The notes: a model not told the origin generated them from the letters alone. A stretch of 6,428 nucleotides of DNA from UBA1413 sp964349885 (GCA_964349885.1 CAYGIQ010000147.1:1-6428); one strand, 5' to 3'; counted from the first letter of the stretch, positions 1 through 6,333 are shown. Translations and numbers: made by a program.

Positions 1-1055
1 CTTCTATAGGCGCTTCAGCTGTAGTTGAACCCAGCAGTGATTCAAATATTGAAATCTCAGAGGCCAAAACGGCCGCTGCTCCTGTTTCAGCCGGGGCAGT
101 CAAGTCGCTGTCCAACCGCTTTTATTCGCCTCTCGTGCGTAAGATTGCGCAGGAGGAAGGGGTAACGGTCGATGAGCTTGAATCTATTACCGGTTCAGGA
201 TCCAACGGAAGGGTGCAAAAGTCGGATATCATGAACTATCTGAAAAATCGGAACACCTCTGGATCCTCGAACTCGACGCCAACTTCTGGTAAGATTCCTC
301 CGGTTCCCGCAGCCGCTGCACCCAAAGTTTCGGTATCGATTGGTGCCGAAGACCAAATTGTTGAAATGGGGCGGGTGCGCAAACTTATTGCCGACCATAT
401 GGTAATGAGCAAACAGGTATCGCCACACGTGACTTCCGTGGTGGAAGCCGACGTTACCAACCTAGTTCTCTGGCGTACCAGAGTTAAAGACGAATTTGAG
501 GCCCGTTATGGAGAAAAACTTACCTACATGCCGGTCTTTATTGAAGCTGTAGCCCTCGCATTGGCCGAATTTCCGGGTGTTAATGCCTCGGTCGACGGCG
601 ACAAAATCATACTTAGGCGCAACATCAACATTGGGATTGCCGTAGCCAAACCCGATGGAAATTTGATTGTACCTGTTATCAAACAGGCCGTGGAGAAAAA
701 TCTGGTGGGCTTAACCAAAAGCCTTAATCATCTGGCCGATGCTGCCCGAAAAAATAAGCTCGCACCCGAGGATGTTCAGGATGGAACCTTTACCATTACC
801 AATTTCGGGTCGTTCAGAAACATCATTGGAACGCCTATTATTAACCAACCTCAGGTTGCAATCCTCGCGACTGGCAGCATCGAGAAAAAACCTGCAGTCC
901 TTGAGTTGCCCTCTGGTGATGTAATTGCCATCCGCCACAAAATGTTTTTATCACTTTCATACGACCACCGGGTTGTGGATGGTGCGCTTGGAGGTGCCTT
1001 CCTTCGTCGCATCGCCGATCACCTGGAAGCGTTCGACTTGAAACGGTCTGTTTAG
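1..1055 (+). CDS. 2-oxoacid dehydrogenase E2 (dihydrolipoyl acyltransferase), 3' part
   Basis: This is the acyl-transferring core of a 2-oxoacid dehydrogenase complex in the cytoplasm, moving the acyl group from lipoyl-lysine to CoA. The reading frame is open from base 3, so the true start and the lipoyl domain lie upstream of the window; the GTG at 135 is an internal valine codon. In order one sees an Ala/Ser/Glu/Pro-rich linker (to about base 113), a peripheral subunit-binding domain (about 114-242, from NRFYSPLVRKIA to DIMNYL), a second Ser/Thr/Pro/Ala-rich linker, and the catalytic domain (from about 360). The catalytic HxxxDG motif is present as DHRVVDG, with His at 966-968 and Asp at 978-980. 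FTITNFGSF and GTPIINQPQVAIL are typical of the family. It lies 51 nt before the E1 gene, so the two probably form one operon. The family is certain. Branched-chain rather than pyruvate specificity is inferred from the E1 neighbour. Confidence 0.93.
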   Translation, partial: SIGASAVVEPSSDSNIEISEAKTAAAPVSAGAVKSLSNRFYSPLVRKIAQEEGVTVDELESITGSGSNGRVQKSDIMNYLKNRNTSGSSNSTPTSGKIPPVPAAAAPKVSVSIGAEDQIVEMGRVRKLIADHMVMSKQVSPHVTSVVEADVTNLVLWRTRVKDEFEARYGEKLTYMPVFIEAVALALAEFPGVNASVDGDKIILRRNINIGIAVAKPDGNLIVPVIKQAVEKNLVGLTKSLNHLADAARKNKLAPEDVQDGTFTITNFGSFRNIIGTPIINQPQVAILATGSIEKKPAVLELPSGDVIAIRHKMFLSLSYDHRVVDGALGGAFLRRIADHLEAFDLKRSV

Positions 1056-1106
1056 CACATCCCATTTTGTTGTATTTAAAGCGTCAAATCGTATATATTT
1101 TTAAAG

Positions 1107-3155
1107 ATGAAGAATACAGAAATTCCTGAAATCTATTCCATTAAAAAGACACCCAAAGAGTCCCTCGCCAATTGGTACCGACTTATGACCATAGGCAGGA
1201 GCATCGACGACCGGGCTCCCAACTACCTTAAGCAGGCCATTGGCTGGTCGTACCACGCTCCCTATGCAGGGCACGATGGCATACAGCTTGCTATTGGACA
1301 GCATTTTACGCGCGAAAAAGACCATATATTTCTTTACTACCGCGATATGCTAAGTGCCTTGTCGGCCGGAATGACCACAGAAGAACTTATCCTGAATGGT
1401 ATTTCAAAGGCGACCGACCCAGGAACCGGCGGCAGACATATGTCGAACCATTTTGCCAAACCTGAATGGAACATCCACAGCGTATCGTCGCTTACCGGAA
1501 ACCACACCCTACATGCCGTAGGTGCAGCCCGCGCCATCAAATATTATGGCGACGATTCCATTGCCATAAGCAGTCAGGGTGAATCGTCGGTTAGCGAGGG
1601 TTTTGTCTATGAGGCCATTACCGGAGCCGATCGTGAGAAATTGCCGGTTATATTTGTTTTTCAGGACAATGGCTATGGCATTTCGGTTCCCAAAAAGGAC
1701 CAGACGGCCAACCGAAAAGTTGCCAACAACTTCATCGGATTTAAAAACATACGAATTATCCACTGCAACGGAAAAGATGTATTCGATTCTATGAATGCCA
1801 TGACCGAGGCACGCAGGATTATTTCAGAAGAGGGCGTACCGGTTATTGTTCAGGCCAACTGTGTAAGGCTTCATTCTCACTCCAACTCCGATCGACACGA
1901 CCTCTACCGCAGCGAAGCCGAGAGAACCTATGTGCAGGAGTATGATCCCCTGTCGAAATACCGCCGTCTTTTGGTGCGCTATGGCAGATTTACCGAGGCC
2001 GAGCTCGATGCTATGGACGATGCTGCAACACTGGAAGTAAAAGCAGCCCACAAAGCGGCCTTGAAAGCACCGGATCCTTCGCCCGACAGTATTTTCGACT
2101 TTGTACTGCCCGAGCCCTATCCCGCCGATAAATATCCTGACGGAACCCATAATCAGGAGGGTGAGAAGAAGAAATTCATTACTGCCCTGAATGAGACCCT
2201 CAAGGCTGAATTCCAGCGCAACCCCGATACCTTTCTATGGGGGCAGGACGTAGCCAACAAGGACAAAGGGGGCATCTTTAACGTTACCAAAGGGTTACAG
2301 CAGGAATTTGGTAAAAAGCGTATTTTTAATGCGCCCATCGCCGAAGACTTTATTGTTGGAACCGCCAACGGAATGTCGCGTTACGATGATAAAATTCGAA
2401 TTGTTATCGAAGGCGCTGAGTTTGCCGACTACTTCTGGCCGGCAATGGAGCAATACGTAGAGTGCAGTCACGATTACTGGCGGTCAAATGGTAAATTTTC
2501 ACCCAATGTTACCATAAGACTTGCCTCTGGTGGTTACATCGGAGGTGGACTCTACCACTCACAAACCATCGAAGGCTCGCTTGCAGCCATCCCGGGTGTT
2601 CGAATTGTTTATCCTTCATTTGCCGACGATGCTGCCGGTTTGTTGCGTACCTCCATCCGTTCGAGGGGTGTAACCATCTTCATGGAGCCCAAAGCGCTCT
2701 ATCAGGACCCAAAGGCGGCAACTGTTATACCCGACGATTTTGAAGTACCATTCGGCAAGGCACGCATTCGGCGCGAGGGTACCGATCTCACCATCATCAC
2801 CTACGGAAATACCACTCATCACTGTCTAGAGGCTGCCGAATTGCTAGCCCGCGATGGCTATAGTGTTGAGGTAGTGGATTTGCGTTCGCTTGTGCCACTC
2901 GATAAAACCATGGTACTCGAATCGGTAAAGAAAACCAACAGAGCACTGGTCGTGCACGAAGATAAAGTACACGGAGGTTTTGGAGGTGAAATTGCATCCA
3001 TCATTATGGAAGAGGCATTTGAATTTCTCGACTGTCCGGTGCAACGCGTTGGGTCTCCTTTTACCCCTGTTGGATTTCACCGAATTCTTGAGCAAGCCAT
3101 ACTTCCCAATACCACAAGGGTATACGAGGGAGCTTTAAAAGTTTTACAATACTAA
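1107..3155 (+). CDS. Fused alpha/beta 2-oxoacid dehydrogenase E1, branched-chain type
   Basis: This is the thiamine-diphosphate-dependent decarboxylase of the complex, 682 residues, carrying both E1 subunits in one chain. The alpha-like half (about 1-340) has the cofactor motif QGESS (158-162) followed by QDNGYGIS (186-193), and the active-site loop HSHSNSD (256-262) before LYRSEAE. A short linker (about 340-353) leads to the beta-like half, which opens KKKFITALNETL. This half has the conserved Glu413 of NAPIAED that activates the cofactor, the substrate-channel segment GGGLYHSQ (480-486) and EPKALY (527-532). The segments EFADYFWPAMEQ and GLYHSQ resemble branched-chain E1 beta more than pyruvate E1 beta. 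Separate subunits are usual elsewhere, while fused forms are known in Bacteroidota. The ATG at 1107 has no Shine-Dalgarno sequence but an A/T-rich leader, and no better start was seen. It follows E2 by 51 nt and precedes the flavodoxin by 12 nt. The enzyme class is firm; the exact substrate is inferred. Confidence 0.93.
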   Translation: MKNTEIPEIYSIKKTPKESLANWYRLMTIGRSIDDRAPNYLKQAIGWSYHAPYAGHDGIQLAIGQHFTREKDHIFLYYRDMLSALSAGMTTEELILNGISKATDPGTGGRHMSNHFAKPEWNIHSVSSLTGNHTLHAVGAARAIKYYGDDSIAISSQGESSVSEGFVYEAITGADREKLPVIFVFQDNGYGISVPKKDQTANRKVANNFIGFKNIRIIHCNGKDVFDSMNAMTEARRIISEEGVPVIVQANCVRLHSHSNSDRHDLYRSEAERTYVQEYDPLSKYRRLLVRYGRFTEAELDAMDDAATLEVKAAHKAALKAPDPSPDSIFDFVLPEPYPADKYPDGTHNQEGEKKKFITALNETLKAEFQRNPDTFLWGQDVANKDKGGIFNVTKGLQQEFGKKRIFNAPIAEDFIVGTANGMSRYDDKIRIVIEGAEFADYFWPAMEQYVECSHDYWRSNGKFSPNVTIRLASGGYIGGGLYHSQTIEGSLAAIPGVRIVYPSFADDAAGLLRTSIRSRGVTIFMEPKALYQDPKAATVIPDDFEVPFGKARIRREGTDLTIITYGNTTHHCLEAAELLARDGYSVEVVDLRSLVPLDKTMVLESVKKTNRALVVHEDKVHGGFGGEIASIIMEEAFEFLDCPVQRVGSPFTPVGFHRILEQAILPNTTRVYEGALKVLQY

Positions 3156-3167
3156 ATTGGTTGTGTT

Positions 3168-3674
3168 ATGACAAAAAAGACAGGTTTATTCTACAGCTAT
3201 AATTCGCATAAAACCAAACACGTAGCCGAAAAAATTACAGAAGACTTCGGGGCTTCAATCGAATCGGTTAATGCCGAAACCATTACAGAAGAGGAGTTTC
3301 TGAAATACGATACGGTTATTATGGGGGTTCCCACCTGGTTCGACGGCGAACTGCCCAACTATTGGGATGAGTTTGTTCCTGCCATCGAGGATATGGATTT
3401 AAAGGGTAAAAAGTTTGCCATATTTGGTCTTGGCGACCAAAAAGGGTACCCCGAAAACTTTGGCGATGCAGTAGGTCTGATGGCCAACCTGTTGATACAG
3501 CGAGGTGCAGAAGTGGTGGGGGAGACCTCCACAGAGGGATACGCCTATGAGTCGTCGAAGGCACTCCGCAACGACAAGTTTATTGGGCTTATCCTCGATC
3601 AGGAAAACCAGCCCAGATTAACCCAAGATCGCGTAAAGAGCTGGATTAAAGAGGTTAAGAAGCAGTTTAAATAG
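3168..3674 (+). CDS. fldA: Long-chain flavodoxin
   Basis: This is a small cytoplasmic FMN electron carrier of 168 residues, the usual length of long-chain flavodoxins. Visible are the first strand TGLFYSY, the FMN-stacking Trp57 in PTWFDGELP, and the stacking Tyr94 in GLGDQKGYPENF. The characteristic extra loop of the long-chain class follows (about 117-140, EGYAYESSKALRNDKF), then the C-terminal LTQDRVKSWIKEV helix. The phosphate-binding loop is unusual. Most family members have a T/S-x-T-G-x-T pattern, but this protein reads YNSHKT (11-16), with His where Gly is normal. The ATG lies 12 nt after the E1 stop and a terminator follows 29 nt after its own stop, so it is probably the last gene of the E2-E1 transcript. 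Its redox partner cannot be read from this window. The family call is firm; the symbol is by family resemblance. Confidence 0.93.
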   Translation: MTKKTGLFYSYNSHKTKHVAEKITEDFGASIESVNAETITEEEFLKYDTVIMGVPTWFDGELPNYWDEFVPAIEDMDLKGKKFAIFGLGDQKGYPENFGDAVGLMANLLIQRGAEVVGETSTEGYAYESSKALRNDKFIGLILDQENQPRLTQDRVKSWIKEVKKQFK

Positions 3675-3703
3675 ACCCATAAGATTAAGTTATTATTGAA
3701 TCT

Positions 3704-3738
3704 GGCAGATGGTAAGAAAATTACCATCTGCCTTTTTT
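3704..3738 (+). terminator. Rho-independent terminator after flavodoxin
   Basis: A perfect 12-bp stem, GGCAGATGGTAA (3704-3715) against TTACCATCTGCC (3721-3732), encloses a GAAAA loop and is followed by six T (3733-3738). It lies 29 nt after the flavodoxin stop and ends the E2-E1-flavodoxin unit. Confidence 0.93.
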
Positions 3739-3747
3739 ATTTAAGGC

Positions 3748-3755
3748 TATCTTTG
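3748..3755 (+). promoter_or_regulatory. Probable -7 promoter element for mgsA
   Basis: TATCTTTG matches the Bacteroidota sigma-ABfr -7 consensus TAnnTTTG at every fixed position. It lies 9 nt after the terminator T-tract, where a new unit should begin. The -33 TTTG is poor: the nearest candidate is TCTG at 3727-3730, inside the 3' arm of the terminator stem. The inferred transcript start is near 3762, giving a leader of about 135 nt to the mgsA start. Confidence 0.6.
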
Positions 3756-3788
3756 TTGGAACGATGTACCATTAATCGCTGTATATCA

Positions 3789-3866
3789 ATGGATAAACAA
3801 AATGATGTTACCTTGGAGCAAATCGGCTTGAAATCTAAAGCAACCCTTGTCTATCATAATGTTTAA
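3789..3866 (+). CDS. Possible 25-codon leader ORF upstream of mgsA
   Basis: An ATG at 3789 opens a 25-residue frame (MDKQNDVTLEQIG then LKSKATLVYHNV) ending with TAA at 3864-3866, 29 nt before the mgsA start. It would begin about 27 nt after the transcript start inferred from the TATCTTTG element. The peptide has no membrane segment, no run of one amino acid suggesting attenuation, and no family I recognise. Its stop codon sits at the centre of the inverted repeat at 3857-3871. A frame this short is common by chance, so it is listed only as a candidate upstream ORF. Confidence 0.2.
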   Translation: MDKQNDVTLEQIGLKSKATLVYHNV

Positions 3867-3871
3867 CATTA
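3857..3871 (+). promoter_or_regulatory. 15-bp perfect inverted repeat in the mgsA leader
   Basis: TAATGTT, a single central T, then AACATTA forms a perfect 7+1+7 inverted repeat ending 24 nt before the mgsA start. The size and symmetry would fit the operator of a dimeric regulator. As RNA, the one-base centre cannot close as a loop without losing inner pairs, so a DNA-level role is likelier than a hairpin. A second, shorter palindrome, CAATTAATTG, follows at 3879-3888. The region is A/T-rich, so chance is not excluded. Confidence 0.35.
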
Positions 3872-3895
3872 AGTATATCAATTAATTGTGTTATT

Positions 3896-4366
3896 ATGAA
3901 ACAGAAAAAAAACATAGGGATTGTTGCACACGACAACCGTAAGAAAGATATAATGGAATGGATAGCATTCAACTGGCAGCAATTTACTCCACACCGTCTG
4001 ATTTGTACCGGCACTACTGGGAAGGTTGTAGAAGATACCCTTTTATCGAAATGTTCCGAGAATGAAGTGGTACCGCCCGATATTGTGAGGTTAAAATCGG
4101 GTCCCCTGGGTGGCGACCAGCAGCTGGGAGCAATGATCACAGAGGGAGGCATTGATATGCTGATCTTTTTCTGGGATCCAATGCAACCACAGCCGCACGA
4201 TGTTGATGTGAAAGCTTTGTTAAGGATAGCGGTGCTGTACAACATACCAACTGCTTCGAACCGGTCGACAGCCGATTTTATGATCTCGTCGTCGCTATTT
4301 CACGAGCAATATGTGCCCATTATAAAAGATTATACCGCTTATATCAGGCGGGATATCGATATTTGA
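3896..4366 (+). CDS. mgsA: Methylglyoxal synthase
   Basis: This cytoplasmic enzyme converts dihydroxyacetone phosphate to methylglyoxal and phosphate, a bypass that relieves sugar-phosphate build-up when phosphate is short. The 156 residues match the usual length (about 150). Motifs in order are AHDNRKK (11-17, with the active-site His12 and a phosphate-binding Lys16), the phosphate-binding TGTTG (38-42), SGPLGGDQQ (68-76, catalytic Asp74), IFFWDP (90-95, Asp94) and PHDVDVKALLR (100-110, His101 and Asp104). These correspond to His19, Asp71, Asp91, His98 and Asp101 of the E. coli enzyme, so it should be active. Relative to E. coli it has a short N-terminus and a few extra residues before SGP. 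The start lacks a Shine-Dalgarno sequence, as is normal in this phylum. It has its own promoter-like element and leader, and lies 16 nt upstream of the TonB-domain gene, probably in one operon. Confidence 0.96.
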   Translation: MKQKKNIGIVAHDNRKKDIMEWIAFNWQQFTPHRLICTGTTGKVVEDTLLSKCSENEVVPPDIVRLKSGPLGGDQQLGAMITEGGIDMLIFFWDPMQPQPHDVDVKALLRIAVLYNIPTASNRSTADFMISSSLFHEQYVPIIKDYTAYIRRDIDI

Positions 4367-4382
4367 TGAATTCCTATAGTGT

Positions 4383-4835
4383 ATGAAAAAGCGTCAATTT
4401 CTGAAATTGCCTGAGTTTCCTGGTGGCAAGACAGAGTTTCAGCAATACGTTGCCGAGCATCTGAAGTATCCTAAGGAAGCCCTGCAACACCAAATTGAAG
4501 GGATTGTACATCTTGAGGCCGTTGTCGACGACAATGGCAGGGTTTCGGGCGCTCAGGTAATTAAGGGCATTGGTTATGGTTGCGACGAGGAAGCCGTGCG
4601 GTTGATAAATGAAGCCCGCTTTGGCAGTGTCAACAACAAAGGCTTGCGGGTAAAGTCAACACAAAAATTTAAAGTTGAATTTTCATTGCGTAATGTTCCG
4701 TTACCTGCTCAGACGGGAATGCAAATACCTGACTTTGGAAATGTCGATACACAGGTTGTATATACTGTGGTTCCTTCAAAAAAGGATGATCGTCGCAGCA
4801 GCGGAACTACTATTGGGTACACGATTGATTTATAG
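4383..4835 (+). CDS. Anchorless TonB C-terminal domain protein
   Basis: This 150-residue protein is mostly a TonB C-terminal (energy-transducer) domain at about residues 9-102. It shows LPEFPGG (9-15), LKYP (27-30), IEGIVHLEAVVDDNGRV (38-54), VIKGIGYGCDEEAV (59-72) and KFKVEF (95-100), all hallmarks of Bacteroidota TonB. A normal TonB has an N-terminal membrane helix and a Pro-rich spacer reaching across the periplasm. Here the domain begins at residue 9, and there is no signal peptide or hydrophobic segment. A TAG at 4377-4379, in frame just before the ATG, excludes a longer start. A tail of about 48 residues (103-150), rich in Ser/Thr/Lys/Arg near the end, matches nothing I know. As encoded it should be cytoplasmic and cannot energise an outer-membrane receptor by itself. 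It follows mgsA by 16 nt, suggesting co-transcription. Domain identity is firm; function is unknown. Confidence 0.85.
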   Translation: MKKRQFLKLPEFPGGKTEFQQYVAEHLKYPKEALQHQIEGIVHLEAVVDDNGRVSGAQVIKGIGYGCDEEAVRLINEARFGSVNNKGLRVKSTQKFKVEFSLRNVPLPAQTGMQIPDFGNVDTQVVYTVVPSKKDDRRSSGTTIGYTIDL

Positions 4836-4916
4836 GCCTCTTAATGGCTGATATCTTGCGGAACATACAATCATTGTTGTCTTATAATTTATATTATGTT
4901 ATTTTTATACATGCAA

Positions 4917-4943
4917 ATATAGGGGAATGATTTTCCCCTATAT
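4917..4943 (-). terminator. Hairpin between convergent genes, likely TPR-gene terminator
   Basis: A perfect 11-bp stem, ATATAGGGGAA (4917-4927) against TTCCCCTATAT (4933-4943), has a 5-nt loop. It begins 17 nt beyond the stop of the minus-strand TPR gene. On the minus strand the stem runs into ATATTTGC, only a short T-run. On the plus strand it is followed by CTCTTATCTC. It may serve both converging transcripts, but neither side has a strong T-tract. Confidence 0.6.
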
Positions 4944-4960
4944 CTCTTATCTCTTAGAAC

Positions 4961-6139
4961 CTACTCTACGATAACCTTTTTCATGATTGCTTCATATTTT
5001 TCCATCATCTGCAAACGATAGTATAAATTGCGCAAAGATTCAATGGCGTAGTTATCATCGGGTTCCAGTTCGTAACACTTTTCCATCAACGGCAACGATC
5101 TGGTAAACCAAACATCTGCCTTCGCAACTTCAGCCTCATAACGGGCGTTGTCGCTGGGCGGAACTGCATTGGCTACTTCTACTTGCTTTACCCCATTGTT
5201 GTAAAAGAGTGCCCCAAGGTTGTAATATGCGTTAAAATAGCCAGGATTGAGTTCGATGGCTTTCTCGTAGCTCTCGATGGCTGCCTCTTGCTGTCCGAAA
5301 CCATCTAGAAGTGAGCCTTTTACGAAATAAAATGACTCATTGCTTGGATCCTGCTCAATGGCCAAATCGAGGTACCGCATAGCATCGTCGGTTTTTCCAG
5401 TAGTGATGTAGATATTGGTCATCTCTACCAAAATACCATTGTCTTCGGGAAACTTGGTCAGTCCTTCCTGAAGGGCCGTAAGTGCCCTGGTAGTATCGGA
5501 TTTCTCAAGATAGGCTTTCGACAAAAGCTGGTAGGTGCGCCCTTCATTGTAATTGTATTTTGCAGCCTCCGTGTAGTACTGTACCGCCTTATCGTAGTTG
5601 CCATCATTAAAGGCTGCCAATCCTGCGTTGAATATAATAATGGTATCCACAGCACCTGGATTATCTTCCTGCATAACCGGTAACGACTGCAAATCGAGTA
5701 TGCTTTCGAAAGCTTTTAACGATGTTGCATAATCTTCGGTGTTAAAACCCTCGACCGCCAAATTGGTCAGATCGTTGGTAAGCAGTGTAAGTTTGATTTT
5801 GATGCTCTTTCCTATACGATTGCTCAGGTCGAGTTCTAACGCTCTTTTGTATGACTTAAGCGCCTCATCGAGCGGATTGCTCACCAATTTCTTGATGTTG
5901 GGGTCGTTTGAACCAGCAATTGCCTGCATAATTTCTCCCCTAACTTCCCAACTTCTTGGCCAGTCAACCGATTTGGCACTCTTGGGATTGTTTGGGTCGG
6001 TCGCCTCTTCAATGGCTTCAATAGCCTTGTCGAGTTTACCGGTATCTTTAAAATTTAACGCGCTGGTTACTTTTCCCCGCTGGGCAAAAGCGCCAGAGGC
6101 CAGCAGAATAAAGGATAGAAGTACGAAAGTTTTTTTCAT
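4961..6139 (-). CDS. Secreted TPR-repeat protein
   Basis: This 392-residue protein has a clear signal peptide: KK at residues 2-3, hydrophobic FVLLSFILLASGAFA, and likely signal peptidase I cleavage before Gln20. That places it in the periplasm or at the cell surface; there is no lipobox Cys. The mature part is a helical repeat protein. TPR-like pairs are visible at about 170-198 (FNDGNYDKAVQYYTEA), 200-232, 234-266 (GKTDDAMRYLDLAIEQDPSN) and 267-300 (AAIESYEKAIELNPG). Weaker copies lie at about 25-46 and 87-105, and a last one is interrupted by an insert (about 316-345) before LMEKCYELEPDD. TPR domains act as protein-docking scaffolds, so no enzyme activity is expected. It stands alone on the minus strand, convergent to the mgsA unit. 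Such proteins are common in Bacteroidota, but the sequence gives no partner. Confidence 0.9.
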   Translation of the reverse strand: MKKTFVLLSFILLASGAFAQRGKVTSALNFKDTGKLDKAIEAIEEATDPNNPKSAKSVDWPRSWEVRGEIMQAIAGSNDPNIKKLVSNPLDEALKSYKRALELDLSNRIGKSIKIKLTLLTNDLTNLAVEGFNTEDYATSLKAFESILDLQSLPVMQEDNPGAVDTIIIFNAGLAAFNDGNYDKAVQYYTEAAKYNYNEGRTYQLLSKAYLEKSDTTRALTALQEGLTKFPEDNGILVEMTNIYITTGKTDDAMRYLDLAIEQDPSNESFYFVKGSLLDGFGQQEAAIESYEKAIELNPGYFNAYYNLGALFYNNGVKQVEVANAVPPSDNARYEAEVAKADVWFTRSLPLMEKCYELEPDDNYAIESLRNLYYRLQMMEKYEAIMKKVIVE

Positions 6140-6333
6140 CTGTATTCAATTAATTTTTATATGCCATTCAAATCTTCACGATCGAAATTTGTTATTTGGG
6201 TCTCTATCAACCTAACCGTGACGATTTCTTCTTATATCGGTTTTTACATTTTAAGCTGCCCTGATGGTTGTTTGCTGTCTTCTGCCCATCGCCCGGGAAA
6301 TACCGTCGAAATCTTCTCGACAGATTTTAGAAT
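6140..6333 (-). other. Long leader upstream of the TPR gene, no recognised gene
   Basis: This is the stretch between the TPR start and its inferred promoter, which would give a 5' leader of about 200 nt. It holds a GTCGA-n7-TCGAC inverted repeat (6305-6321) and a 12-codon minus-strand frame (MGRRQQTTIRAA, 6289 down to 6251) too short to claim as a gene. I recognise no riboswitch, tRNA or known RNA motif. The 30 nt before the TPR start are A/T-rich with no Shine-Dalgarno sequence. Confidence 0.4.

Noticed and set aside
135..137. GTG at 135 as the start of the E2 gene
   Set aside because: The frame is open to base 3 and encodes the beginning of the subunit-binding domain before this codon, so the GTG is internal.
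1066..1101. Possible internal promoter before E1 (TTTG at 1066-1069 and TATATTTT at 1094-1101)
   Set aside because: The -7 match lacks the final G, the spacing is long, and the transcript would start at the E1 start codon itself. Simple co-transcription with E2 is more likely.
1824..2150. A 108-codon minus-strand frame inside E1
   Set aside because: It is antisense to conserved E1 sequence and has no recognisable domain or plausible start context.
3161..3894. Shared TTGTGTTAT just before the flavodoxin (3161-3169) and mgsA (3886-3894) starts
   Set aside because: Nine A/T-rich bases partly made of the start region itself. It could be a translation-context preference or chance, and no other gene here has it.
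3835..4245. A 136-codon minus-strand frame over the mgsA leader and gene
   Set aside because: It is antisense to a clear methylglyoxal synthase and its composition (Cys/Ser/Ile-rich) is not that of a real protein.
5739..6215. A 158-codon plus-strand frame antisense to the TPR gene
   Set aside because: It is Ser/Leu-rich, runs against the signal peptide and first repeats of a well-supported protein, and shows no domain. It is a shadow of the real gene.
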